Assembly: GCA_025980765.1 (NCBI GenBank)
Contig: JAICXB010000006.1
Location: forward strand, 32,206 to 96,205
DNA: 64,000 nucleotides
Direction: 5' to 3'
Origin: Terriglobales bacterium
GTDB lineage: Bacteria; Acidobacteriota; Terriglobia; Terriglobales; Acidobacteriaceae
The notes under the pieces were generated by a model, which worked only from the letters and a program-made list of their open reading frames with translations, had not been told where the DNA came from and searched no databases. The translations under genes were made by a program, and so were the position numbers. The stretch's first letter is position 1. Every line of letters begins with the position of its first letter. Of this stretch, positions 33,339-42,068 are shown one piece after another.

Positions 33339-33797
33339 ATGAGATCAACGATTTTGCTCCGTGCTTTTTGCTTTGGCTTCTTCCTTCTTGTCCTGACATC
33401 AGCATCATCCTTCGGCGCACTTGGCGGCGACGTGAGCTCCGTACGTGCGGACCGGGCGCACATGCGCGCAGAGGTTCGCGTCACTCCGAGGGCTGCTTAT
33501 ACGCTGCATGAATTGCAGGCACAGGGAAATGTTGCCGTGCGCGAGTACGTGTCGCCTGCGGGAAAAGTTTTTGCCGTGGCGTGGAGCGGACCTACCCGAC
33601 CGGATTTGCAACAGGTGCTGGGAACCTACTATCCCCAATTCCAGCACGCGGTGGAGCAACGGAGAGCGCGCGGGCCGATCAATATTCACCTTCCCGGGCT
33701 CGTGGTCCAGATGGGTGGACATCAACGCGCGTTGCGTGGCAGGGCCTACATTCCGGAGATGATTCCCGATGCGGTGTCCCCACAGGAGATCAAGTAG
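33339..33797 (+). CDS. DUF2844 secreted protein
   Basis: 152 aa from ATG 33339 with a signal peptide (LRAFCFGFFLLVLTSASSFG). It begins ALGGDVSSVRADRAHM after cleavage, the DUF2844 hallmark. It has RVTPRAAYTLHELQ and VREYVSPAGKVFAVAWSG blocks. DUF2844 proteins are typically encoded directly before a DUF3443 protein, as here, with no gap. The role is unknown, presumably in the envelope. Confidence 0.85.
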   Translation: MRSTILLRAFCFGFFLLVLTSASSFGALGGDVSSVRADRAHMRAEVRVTPRAAYTLHELQAQGNVAVREYVSPAGKVFAVAWSGPTRPDLQQVLGTYYPQFQHAVEQRRARGPINIHLPGLVVQMGGHQRALRGRAYIPEMIPDAVSPQEIK

Positions 33798-35102
33798 ATG
33801 CGTCATGTTTTGCAAATTGCCGTGGTGGCTGCCGCCGTGCTGGCGGCCTGCTCTTGTGGAGGCGGATCCGGCAGCAGCAGCGTAAGCAATGGTTCAGTGC
33901 CGCCATCCAGCACCAACAATACCGCGCCGGTTGTAGTCGATGCCGGTCCGCAGGCGCTTCAGAATGCGGGAATGATCGCGACCAATCTTCCCTTTGTGAC
34001 GATCACGGTTTGCGTCCCCAACACCTCAACTTGTCAGACCATCGATCACGTGCAGGTAGATACGGGATCTTCAGGGTTGCGAATTGTTTCTTCAGTTCTG
34101 ACCATTCCTCTTCCCCAGCAGATGGATTCCAGCGGCGCAAACCCAGTCGCGGAGTGCAATCAATTCGGCGACGGCTTTACCTGGGGACCGGTACAGACCG
34201 CCGACATCCAAATTGCTGGAGAACAAGCAAAAGCCGTTCCCATACAGGTGACCAACGGCTCGTTCAACACCATCCCGCAGGCTTGTCTGAATACTGGGCC
34301 TGAAGAGGACGACGTTGTGCACCTTGGAGCCAACGGCGTCCTTGGCATTGGGGTCTTCCGGCAGGATTGCGGTTCGGGATGCGCTCTTACAACTTCCGAT
34401 CCGAATTTTGTGGCGTTCTACTATAGCTGTCCGGCAGCAGGGTGCCAGGCTACCAGCGAGAGTGCTACAGCACAGTTGCAGAACCCTGTGTGGATGTTTG
34501 CCACAGATAACAATGGCGTTGTCCTTCAGCTTCCCGCGATTGCATCCAGCAGTGGTCAAGCCACGGCAAGTGGCTCTTTGTTTTTCGGTATTGGCACCCA
34601 GGCTGATAACAGCGTCAGCAATGCCAATTTGGTATCTGTAGATTCCGCTACCGGCCTCTTCGCCGTGACATTTGCAGGAATGTTGTTTAACGATTTTAAT
34701 GGGCCAGGCAGCGGCCATGGTTCAAGCATCTTCGACAGCGGTTCGAACGCCATTTTCTTTTTGGACAGTTCCACCCCGCAGATCAGCAGCGCGGGATTGC
34801 GGGATTGTCCCTCTCCCGAGCAGGGGTTCTATTGTGGGCCTAACACGCCGCAGACATTTACTGCGGAGATTCAAGGCGATGACTCTTTCGGAACGCCTTC
34901 GGGCTCGATGTTTTTCGTTAATTTCGCAATTGAAGGCGCCGACCAACTGCCCAGGAACTTTTCCGCTTTTAATGATATCGGCGGCGCAAATCCCGACGCA
35001 TTCGATTTTGGTCTTCCTTTCTTCTTTGGACGCAGTGTTTACACAGCCATTGAGGGCCAGAACACCCCGGATGGAGCAGGTCCTTTCTTTGCCTTCAAAT
35101 GA
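33798..35102 (+). CDS. DUF3443 lipoprotein, aspartic-protease-like
   Basis: 434 aa. The lipobox LAAC is followed by CGGGSGSSS. The ATG immediately follows the DUF2844 stop. Two half-site motifs of retropepsin/pepsin type are visible: VQVDTGSSGLRI (about 80-90) and SIFDSGSNAIFFLD (about 313). This suggests a bilobal aspartic-protease fold, although DUF3443 activity is not established. Cys pairs probably form disulfides. It likely works with the DUF2844 protein at the cell surface. Confidence 0.85.
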   Translation: MRHVLQIAVVAAAVLAACSCGGGSGSSSVSNGSVPPSSTNNTAPVVVDAGPQALQNAGMIATNLPFVTITVCVPNTSTCQTIDHVQVDTGSSGLRIVSSVLTIPLPQQMDSSGANPVAECNQFGDGFTWGPVQTADIQIAGEQAKAVPIQVTNGSFNTIPQACLNTGPEEDDVVHLGANGVLGIGVFRQDCGSGCALTTSDPNFVAFYYSCPAAGCQATSESATAQLQNPVWMFATDNNGVVLQLPAIASSSGQATASGSLFFGIGTQADNSVSNANLVSVDSATGLFAVTFAGMLFNDFNGPGSGHGSSIFDSGSNAIFFLDSSTPQISSAGLRDCPSPEQGFYCGPNTPQTFTAEIQGDDSFGTPSGSMFFVNFAIEGADQLPRNFSAFNDIGGANPDAFDFGLPFFFGRSVYTAIEGQNTPDGAGPFFAFK

Positions 35103-35261
35103 TTTCTTGAACGGCATGCTTCCTACCCTGACCGGCCGAAGGGGAACTTGAGCCGGTCAAATCACCCTCCGCGACTTGAACCTGCTGCCGCCCCCATTTA
35201 TTCTCGTTGGGCTCTTCTGGACGGGCGCCTGCTGCCCGCATCTCTCCTCAAGGAGTTCTCG

Positions 35262-36965
35262 ATGTCCAGCTTTTCTTGTCCTTCAATTCTTAAGCTCATG
35301 AGCGTTGCCATGCTCGTTTCGGGAATGGCTGTTTTCGCAGTCGGTCAGACGCACACCGCGCCCAGCGCACACACCATAGGTTCTCCTAACACGGTTACTG
35401 CCGACCCTTCGATTGTTCGACCGTCGACTCAACCCTGTGTCGTGCAGTTGTTCTCCAATGTGCTGTTTGCCGATTTCAGCCCGAAGACCTTTCAATACAA
35501 CCCACCTGCCGATTGCCCCGGACCGTGGGCCAAGGTCGTCTTTGAGGGCGATTTCAGCATCACCGCCGGGCGACAATTCGATCGCACGGCGAACATCTGG
35601 ATTGGCGGAGCAAATGTCTATTTCGGCACCACTCCTGAACCCCAGGCCACGGTGGCACGTTCCTGGCATGTAGAAAGCGATCTTACTGACTACACCCCGC
35701 TGTTTACAGTCGCGCAGTCGGGTGAAGCCGTTTTGGGGAATCTGGTGAACAGCACCTTTACCAGCATCATTACCGGCAGCGCCAGCGTGCAGTTTTATCC
35801 GCTGGCACGGCATCAGCACGCGCCGCGCTCGGCTGACGTGGTTCTGCCGCTCTCAGCGGGACCGCTTGGAGGCACGGTTGCGCTGAATACCTCGGCTGAC
35901 CGGCTGGCGCGCACGTTCGCTCTGCCCAGCAATATCGAAGAAGCCTTCCTCGACGTCGTGGCACAGAGCCAGTCCAACGATGAATTCTGGTATACCTGCG
36001 TGCCGAACGATGTTGCCAACGAACTGCAAAGCTGCGGCTCGACTGCCTTCCGCGAGGTCGAGGTCACGATTGACGGACAGCCGGCAGGCGTCGCTCCGGT
36101 GTATCCGTGGATCTATACCGGCGGCATCGACCCATTCCTGTGGCGACCGATTCCCGGCGTGGAGACGCTGAATTTTACTCCCTATCGCGTCGATCTCACT
36201 CCCTTCGCTGGCGTGCTCAGCGACGGCAATCAGCATCAGGTCGCGCTGCAGGTCTTCAACGCCGACAGCAACTTCGCAACCACTGCTTCCCTGTTGCTCT
36301 ACCTCGACGAGGAAGTCAGCCATGTCACCGGTGCCGTAACCGAAAACACTATCTCCGCCCAACCCAACCCAGCGGTGAAGGAAAACGTTTCCACGGCGTC
36401 GGATGGGACCATTACGGGAACCGTTTCTGTGACTTCGAATCGCAAGTTTGAGACGGCCGGCTTCGTGAAGACTTCCCACGGCAATGTGAGCACGGAAGTT
36501 TCGCAAAGCGTTAATTTCTCAAACTCGCAGAACTTCAACATCACCAACACTGTCTATGTTCAGGACATCACCCAGAAAACCACGATCGACTCAGTGACCA
36601 CCAAACGCGGCGGCGGACCTCCGGTTGAGAACTTCGCCCACTCGGAATACCCACTGCTGTTGAATTTCTCCTTCACCTCAAATCCTGACGGGACATTTGC
36701 ACAGACTACGAACATCAACCAGCAGCTAACCCGTCAACAGCTCGACAGCGTTGCCGGTTCACCCGTGCACTTCAGCTCCCTGCTGCAGACTGATACACCC
36801 AATGACACGCTGTTGTTCAACGCTTCGTTTAGTGTCATCGGCACGCAAGATCAAAACAGTATCGAGCGCTATTTCCTGCGCGATTCGAACGGCATCTGTT
36901 ACGACCGCCAGATCAGCGCGGCAAACGGAGTGCTGACTTCGGCTTCCGACGGAAGTTGCCGCTGA
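35262..36965 (+). CDS. Secreted PNGase A-like glycoamidase (peptide-N4-asparagine amidase A family)
   Basis: 567 aa from ATG 35262 (AAGGAG 7 nt upstream). Signal peptide: LMSVAMLVSGMAVFAVGQ. The PNGase A-type domain is recognised by GPWAKVVFEGDFSITAGRQFDRTANIWIGG, by YFGTTPEP, and by AVLGNLVNSTFTSIITGSASVQFYP, in that order. The second half is a beta-rich domain ending with a Cys pair. It would cleave N-glycans from glycopeptides, suggesting use of plant or fungal glycoprotein. It follows DUF3443 by 160 bp on the same strand. Confidence 0.82.
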   Translation: MSSFSCPSILKLMSVAMLVSGMAVFAVGQTHTAPSAHTIGSPNTVTADPSIVRPSTQPCVVQLFSNVLFADFSPKTFQYNPPADCPGPWAKVVFEGDFSITAGRQFDRTANIWIGGANVYFGTTPEPQATVARSWHVESDLTDYTPLFTVAQSGEAVLGNLVNSTFTSIITGSASVQFYPLARHQHAPRSADVVLPLSAGPLGGTVALNTSADRLARTFALPSNIEEAFLDVVAQSQSNDEFWYTCVPNDVANELQSCGSTAFREVEVTIDGQPAGVAPVYPWIYTGGIDPFLWRPIPGVETLNFTPYRVDLTPFAGVLSDGNQHQVALQVFNADSNFATTASLLLYLDEEVSHVTGAVTENTISAQPNPAVKENVSTASDGTITGTVSVTSNRKFETAGFVKTSHGNVSTEVSQSVNFSNSQNFNITNTVYVQDITQKTTIDSVTTKRGGGPPVENFAHSEYPLLLNFSFTSNPDGTFAQTTNINQQLTRQQLDSVAGSPVHFSSLLQTDTPNDTLLFNASFSVIGTQDQNSIERYFLRDSNGICYDRQISAANGVLTSASDGSCR

Positions 36966-37002
36966 AGTCGCCGGTTTCTCTGCACGAGTGAAGCTCATTG
37001 TG

Positions 37003-37207
37003 CTGTCATCCTGAGTCCGCGAAGCGGGCGAAGGACCTTCTGAGATGCATGGAATGAAATTGCAGGCTGTGCGGCTCCTCAACCATAATCCCTGGTTGAA
37101 GAGCCCGCAATCTGCAGAGTCAACCTTCGCATTTCGCAGAGATCCTTCCTCCTCAGGACCCACTCCGCTGCGCAGAGGCGATTCCTTTCGTCGCCAGGAT
37201 GACACTG
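37003..37207. repeat. F7 inverted repeat, second copy, with inner hairpin
   Basis: The outer arms are GTCATCCTGAGTCCGCGAAG (left, 37003-37045) and CCTCCTCAGG...CGCCAGGATGACA (right, 37139-37207). An inner near-perfect stem GGCTCCTCAACCA/TGGTTGAAGAGCC lies at about 37072-37106. The inner element matches that of the copy at 23840-24013. Confidence 0.7.
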
Positions 37208-37228
37208 CTCTGCTGATGTCGCTCTAGA

Positions 37229-38701
37229 TCAGGTCCCCTTGTACGCGCTGCCCACCGTCACGTTGCGGAAGCGGGCTGGGGAGGCGCCGTGGCCCGTGCC
37301 CATGGTCTGCATGGGTTGACCTTTGCCACAGTTGGGCGTGCCCCAAAGGCGCCATTCATCGCGGGAGCAGATCGCGTCCATGGAGTTCCAGAACTCCGTG
37401 GTGATTCCGGAATAGGACGGGTTCTTGAACATGCGGCCGCGCTTCCCGTTTTTGATCTCCCAGCCGGCTTCGCATCCGAACTGGAAGTTGTAGCGCTTGT
37501 CGTCGATTGACCAGGAGCGGTTCGTCTCCATGTAGATGCCGTCATCGGTGTCGGCAATGAGCTGCTCCAAAGTAAGCGGCTTCGCGCCAGGCAGGATACT
37601 AACGTTAGTCATGCGGATGAGCGGGATCCGGTTCCACCCCTCCGCGCGCATGCAGCCGTTGGAGCGCTGCTCGCCGATGTTGCCCGCAGTCTCCCGAGAA
37701 GAGAGATACCCGGTGAACTCGCCGTGAGTGATGATAGGAGTACATTGCGCGGGAACGCCCTCATCATCGTAGGCGAACGTTCCCAATCCGGGACCGTGGG
37801 CCTCGGTACCGTCCGCGACGACGTTCACAATTTCACTGCCATAGCGCAGGTTGCGCAACTTATCCAGCGTAAGGAACGATGTGCCGGCAAAATTGGCTTC
37901 CATGCCGAGCACGCGGTCGAGTTCGATGGGATGTCCGATGGACTCGTGAATCTGCAAACCGAGCTGCGAGGACCCCAGAATGATGGTGTACTTCCCTTCC
38001 GGACACTGCGGCGCCTGATGCAGCGCTACCGCTTCTTCCGCGGTACGGCCGGCGTTCTCGAGCAAGCGTAATTCCTCGATCAACTCATAGCCTTTGTTCT
38101 GATATTGCCCCCCGAAGGAGTTGGGATATGACCGCTTCTGGATCTCGGTCCCCGCAAATGAATAAGCGTCATAACCAACGCCGGTGATGAAACGAGTTTG
38201 GTGAATATCCGAACCCTCGCTCGAATAAAACCATTGCTCGTACCGGCGGAGGCTCATCTGCGCTTCGGCCAGAGTGACGCCCTCGACCCTTCGCAGTTCC
38301 TTATCGCAAGCCATGAGCAGCGCCAGGTTTTCTTCAATCGAGGTGCTGAACGGATCGATCTTGCATGAGTTCGTCCAATCAGCAATAACGGGTTTTTCCG
38401 GCGCAAGCCGAATCGGATGTTGTTGCACTCGCGAAGATGCGCGGGCAATTTCGACAGCGCGCGCGGCGGTGCGTTCGACGGCTTCGCGGGAAAGATCGTC
38501 AGTCGAGGCAAATCCCCATGCCTGATTCACCAGCACGCGTATCCCGACGCCCATCGACTCGGAATCCGCGGCATGGCCAATTTTGCCGTTCTTGGTGGCC
38601 AGCCCGCGCTGGCGGTCGTTGACAATGCGAGCATCGCAGTAAGTGGCGCCGCGATGTGCGGCAGTATCGAGCGCCCAAGCGGCAATTTGCTTCATCGACA
38701 T
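37229..38701 (-). CDS. tldD: TldD-like metalloprotease
   Basis: 490 aa. The active-site motif HExxxH is in LQIHESIGHPIELDR (about residues 252-264). The C-terminal domain with NVSILPGAKPLTLEQLI, and GIYMETNRSWSIDDKRYNFQFG, is intact. TldD normally works with TldE/PmbA (as in microcin maturation and CcdA degradation), but no partner is encoded beside it. The start is ATG at 38701, immediately downstream of an F4 arm on its strand. Confidence 0.92.
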   Translation of the reverse strand: MSMKQIAAWALDTAAHRGATYCDARIVNDRQRGLATKNGKIGHAADSESMGVGIRVLVNQAWGFASTDDLSREAVERTAARAVEIARASSRVQQHPIRLAPEKPVIADWTNSCKIDPFSTSIEENLALLMACDKELRRVEGVTLAEAQMSLRRYEQWFYSSEGSDIHQTRFITGVGYDAYSFAGTEIQKRSYPNSFGGQYQNKGYELIEELRLLENAGRTAEEAVALHQAPQCPEGKYTIILGSSQLGLQIHESIGHPIELDRVLGMEANFAGTSFLTLDKLRNLRYGSEIVNVVADGTEAHGPGLGTFAYDDEGVPAQCTPIITHGEFTGYLSSRETAGNIGEQRSNGCMRAEGWNRIPLIRMTNVSILPGAKPLTLEQLIADTDDGIYMETNRSWSIDDKRYNFQFGCEAGWEIKNGKRGRMFKNPSYSGITTEFWNSMDAICSRDEWRLWGTPNCGKGQPMQTMGTGHGASPARFRNVTVGSAYKGT

Positions 38702-38709
38702 GAATCTTT

Positions 38710-38884
38710 TTTACCACGGAGACACAGAGGCACGGAGAAAAGCAAGAATTGAGAGCTTAATTCTTGGGGTTTGGACGTCTGTGTGCAAAGTCAGTAGATA
38801 ATGGGATTGCAGTTCGCCAATCGACAATTAACACTTACATCTGAAAAGGTTTTCTCCGTGCCTCCGTGTCTCCGTGGTGAAAAC
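38710..38884. repeat. Inverted pair of F4 arms between tldD and guaA
   Basis: The left arm 38710-38740 (ACCACGGAGACACAGAGGC...) and right arm 38844-38884 (TTTCTCCGTGCCTCCGTG...) are close to perfect reverse complements. They fill most of the divergent promoter region. Confidence 0.8.
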
Positions 38885-38899
38885 GGTGTTCGTGGTTGA

Positions 38900-40501
38900 A
38901 TGGAAGCCGCCATTCTGAGAGACTCAGCTATGGAACCCTCTTCCATCGTCATTCTCGACTTCGGGTCACAGTACACGCAGCTCATTGCGCGGCGGGTGCG
39001 CGAGCAGCGCGTCTTCTCCGTGGTGCTTCCCTGCACCGCTCCGCTGGACGAGATCAATCGCTACCGTCCGGCTGGCATCATCCTCTCCGGCGGCCCCTGC
39101 TCGGTTTATGACGACGATGCGCCTGCCGCCGACGAGCGCGTGCTCTCGCTCGGTGTTCCCGTGCTCGGGATTTGCTACGGACTGCATTTCATCACCCACA
39201 AGTTGGGCGGCAAGGTCGTTCCCGGACCTAAGCGCGAGTATGGTCACGCGGAAGTCGAGGTGCTCGACGGTGGGTCGTCGCTCTTCCGCAACCTGCCTTC
39301 ATCGCTTTCCGTCTGGATGTCGCACGGGGACGAAGCCCGCGAACTTCCCTCCGGTTTCCGCATCGTAGCCAGGAGCTCGAGCGCGCTTGCGGCGATCGAA
39401 GATCCTGCGCGTAAGACTTGGGCGGTGCAATTCCATCCGGAGGTACACCACACCAAATTGGGAACGGAGCTGCTGCGCAATTTCATCTTTGACATCTGTC
39501 GCGCCCGGCCGGATTGGACGCCGCAGCGCTTTATTGACGAAACCGTCGCCTCGATTCGGCAGACGGTCGGAAACGGGCATGCGATTTGCGCGCTTTCGGG
39601 CGGAGTCGATTCCTCAGTAGCGGCCGTGCTGGTTCACCGCGCAATCGGAGATCGCCTGACCTGCGTCTTCGTGAATAACGGCGTACTGCGCAAAGATGAG
39701 TTCCGAAAAGTGCAGGCGAACCTTCGCGACCGTCTGGGCTTGAACGTAATCGCAGTAGATGCGAGTGAACGGTTTCTTGCAAAGCTAGCCGGCGTGACCG
39801 ATCCGGAAACGAAGCGCAAGATCATCGGCAACGAATTTATCGCCGTTTTCGATGACGAAGCCGAGAAGCTGCTTTCGGAGCGCCGGATGGGCCCGGCAGC
39901 CAATACAAAAGTCGATTTCCTTGTCCAAGGCACGCTCTATCCCGACGTAATCGAATCGCGCTCCGTTCGTGGACCATCGCAGACGATCAAGACGCACCAC
40001 AACGTCGGAGGTCTGCCGGAAAAGATGAACCTGAAGTTGATCGAGCCTTTGAAGGACCTCTTCAAAGACGAGGTCAGGCGCATCGGGCGCGATCTCGGGA
40101 TGCCGGAGGAGGTTCTGCAACGCCAACCATTTCCCGGACCGGGACTCGCAGTGCGCATTCTCGGGGAAGTCACTCGGGAGCGGGTGCAGCTTTTGCAGGA
40201 AGCTGATGACATCGTGGTCTCAGAGATAAAAGCCGCCGGGCTGTACACGCAGATTTGGCAGTCGTTTGCGGTGCTGCTGCCAGTAATGTCCGTGGGAGTG
40301 ATGGGCGACTATCGCACTTATGCGTACACCTGCGCGATTCGCGCCGTCCACTCCGAAGATGGCATGACCGCTGACTGGGTGCCCGTGCCGTATGAAGTAT
40401 TGAGAACTATCTCCAGCCGCATCGTGAACGAGGTGCGCGGGATCAATCGCGTTGTGTACGACATTACATCAAAACCGCCCGGGACGATTGAGTGGGAATG
40501 A
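38900..40501 (+). CDS. guaA: GMP synthase (glutamine-hydrolysing)
   Basis: 533 aa. Class I amidotransferase: GICYG with the nucleophile Cys, [10 protein letters not shown] with His and Glu. The ATP pyrophosphatase P-loop is [13 protein letters not shown], and the C-terminal dimerisation domain ends KPPGTIEWE, as in all GuaA. It converts XMP to GMP. ATG 38930 ([15 protein letters not shown]) is an alternative start nearer to the usual length. Confidence 0.97.
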   Translation: MEAAILRDSAMEPSSIVILDFGSQYTQLIARRVREQRVFSVVLPCTAPLDEINRYRPAGIILSGGPCSVYDDDAPAADERVLSLGVPVLGICYGLHFITHKLGGKVVPGPKREYGHAEVEVLDGGSSLFRNLPSSLSVWMSHGDEARELPSGFRIVARSSSALAAIEDPARKTWAVQFHPEVHHTKLGTELLRNFIFDICRARPDWTPQRFIDETVASIRQTVGNGHAICALSGGVDSSVAAVLVHRAIGDRLTCVFVNNGVLRKDEFRKVQANLRDRLGLNVIAVDASERFLAKLAGVTDPETKRKIIGNEFIAVFDDEAEKLLSERRMGPAANTKVDFLVQGTLYPDVIESRSVRGPSQTIKTHHNVGGLPEKMNLKLIEPLKDLFKDEVRRIGRDLGMPEEVLQRQPFPGPGLAVRILGEVTRERVQLLQEADDIVVSEIKAAGLYTQIWQSFAVLLPVMSVGVMGDYRTYAYTCAIRAVHSEDGMTADWVPVPYEVLRTISSRIVNEVRGINRVVYDITSKPPGTIEWE

Positions 40502-40508
40502 ACAATTC

Positions 40509-40533
40509 CGATTTTCGTGATTTCGTGATTTTG
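40509..40533. repeat. Second F1 (GATTTCGTG) run
   Basis: GATTTTCGTGATTTCGTGATT follows the guaA stop by 8 bp. It matches the run at 32-70. Confidence 0.65.
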
Positions 40534-40600
40534 CTATCTGCGGCGTTTCGAAATGACAAGTCCTCCTAGAACTTTTCTGCGAACTCTTCAGCGAACTACA

Positions 40601-40882
40601 TCACGCCGCGAGCTGCTCCGCCAAGAACGCCATTGCGGAGCGCAATGTCTGGTCTGCTTCCACCCCCACTGGAAACGGCGGGTCGGCCATCTTTCTCCAC
40701 ACCCCTTCCTCCTGAACGTACACGGCGACGTAATAGGCCACATCCGGGTTGGAAAAGGAGTGCCACAGTTCGAGTTTGTACATGCGCTCGCGAATGACGA
40801 TCAGACCAGTTTTCATTAATTCCCAAGACTCGGTGATTCCCTGAAAGCAGCGAAAATCCTCAAGAGCGTTGATTTGTGGCAT
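40601..40882 (-). CDS. Conserved-looking small protein, 93 aa
   Basis: It starts at ATG 40882 with an excellent SD (GGAGGAGGAGTTCG-ATG). The sequence is a mixed alpha/beta globular type with many aromatics (MYKLELWHSFSNPDVAYYVAVYVQ) and no Cys, signal or membrane segment. The family is not recognised. It is convergent with guaA. Confidence 0.6.
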   Translation of the reverse strand: MPQINALEDFRCFQGITESWELMKTGLIVIRERMYKLELWHSFSNPDVAYYVAVYVQEEGVWRKMADPPFPVGVEADQTLRSAMAFLAEQLAA

Positions 40883-41049
40883 CGAACTCCTCCTCCGCAC
40901 GCGGCGATGTGTTTCTACATTTCGATGTGGAATCTCATTTCGTCAAGCTAGGTTGTCCTCGGCTTGAGCCAGAATACTAAACCGCGGGATCGGCAGCCCG
41001 CCTCTACCGAGTCTGTCAGCGCGAAGAAAAATGCCTGCAACAGCCCGTC

Positions 41050-41867
41050 TCAATCTAGAAAAAAGTCAGGCTGCAAGTCGCTTCCGAGCGCGACGGCATA
41101 GCGCGATAGATCGGTGATTCCAGCCCCAGCCAGCACTTCATCATCGATATAGAAATTGCCGCTGTTCTCACGGGCGTTCGAGGTGAGGATGTGCCAGGCA
41201 GCATCGGCAACGATCTCCGGAGTGCGTCCGCGCTCCGGTTCAGCGCCGGGGATCACCTGCAGCGCGGCAGTAGAGATCATGGTACGCGGCCAAAGCGCGT
41301 TCACAGCGATCCCAACCGGACGGAACTCTTCCGCCATGCCGAGCACGCACATGCTCATTCCGTATTTGGAAATTGTGTAAGCCACGTTTGGCGCAAACCA
41401 TTTCTTGTCCATGTTGAGTGGCGGAGACAAAGTCAGGATGTGCGGGTTCTCTGCCTTGCTCAAATGTGGCAGACAGGCTTGCGAGCAGACATAGGTGCCG
41501 CGCAGGTTTACGCCAATCATCAAGTCAAAGCGCTTCATCGGAGTTTCCAAGGTGCCGGCCAGGTTAATTGCGCTGGCATTATTCACCAGGATATCGATCG
41601 CGCCGAACGGTCGAGCGTCGTCTCTACCGCACGGCAAACCTGTTCCTCGAAGCGGATGTCGACCACCAATGGCAGCGCTCGCCCACCTGCGGCTTCGATC
41701 GCCGCTGCAGCGCTGTGAATTGTTCCCGGCAGTTTCGGATGCGGGGCATCGGTTTTGGCTGCAATCACGATATTTGCTCCATCCCGGGCGGCGCGCAGCG
41801 CAATGGCCAGACCAATGCCACGGCTTGCGCCAGTGATGAAGAGAGTCTTGCCTTTCAGACTAGCCAT
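41050..41867 (-). pseudogene. Short-chain dehydrogenase/reductase (HSDL2-like), frameshifted
   Basis: The 5' part (from ATG 41867) has the cofactor motif TGASRGIGLAIA. The 3' part has IDILVNNASAI, an LTLSPPLN Ser region, YTISK active-site residues and the HSDL2-like GMSMCVLGMAEEF block. They are in different frames. Adding one T at about 41606-41607 restores AVETTLDR-F-GAIDILVNNAS, a normal SDR junction. So it is a single-base deletion: a recent pseudogene, or a sequencing/assembly error. It is otherwise intact to the C-terminus. Confidence 0.75.
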
Positions 41868-42068
41868 GCATTCCTCTCACGGCGAATGGCTTACGCGATC
41901 AGAAGTGTAATTGCTTAGCCGAGGGAAGCCGCGAGGTTGCATCTCAATTTCACAAAAGGAGTGACGAAATATCGCGAAAATATCGGCTCGTGCGCAACCT
42001 TCAGGGGCAACTCACGTTGCGAGCCGCTCGTTCTAACTCAACAGAACGGGGTGTACTAATTCATCACT

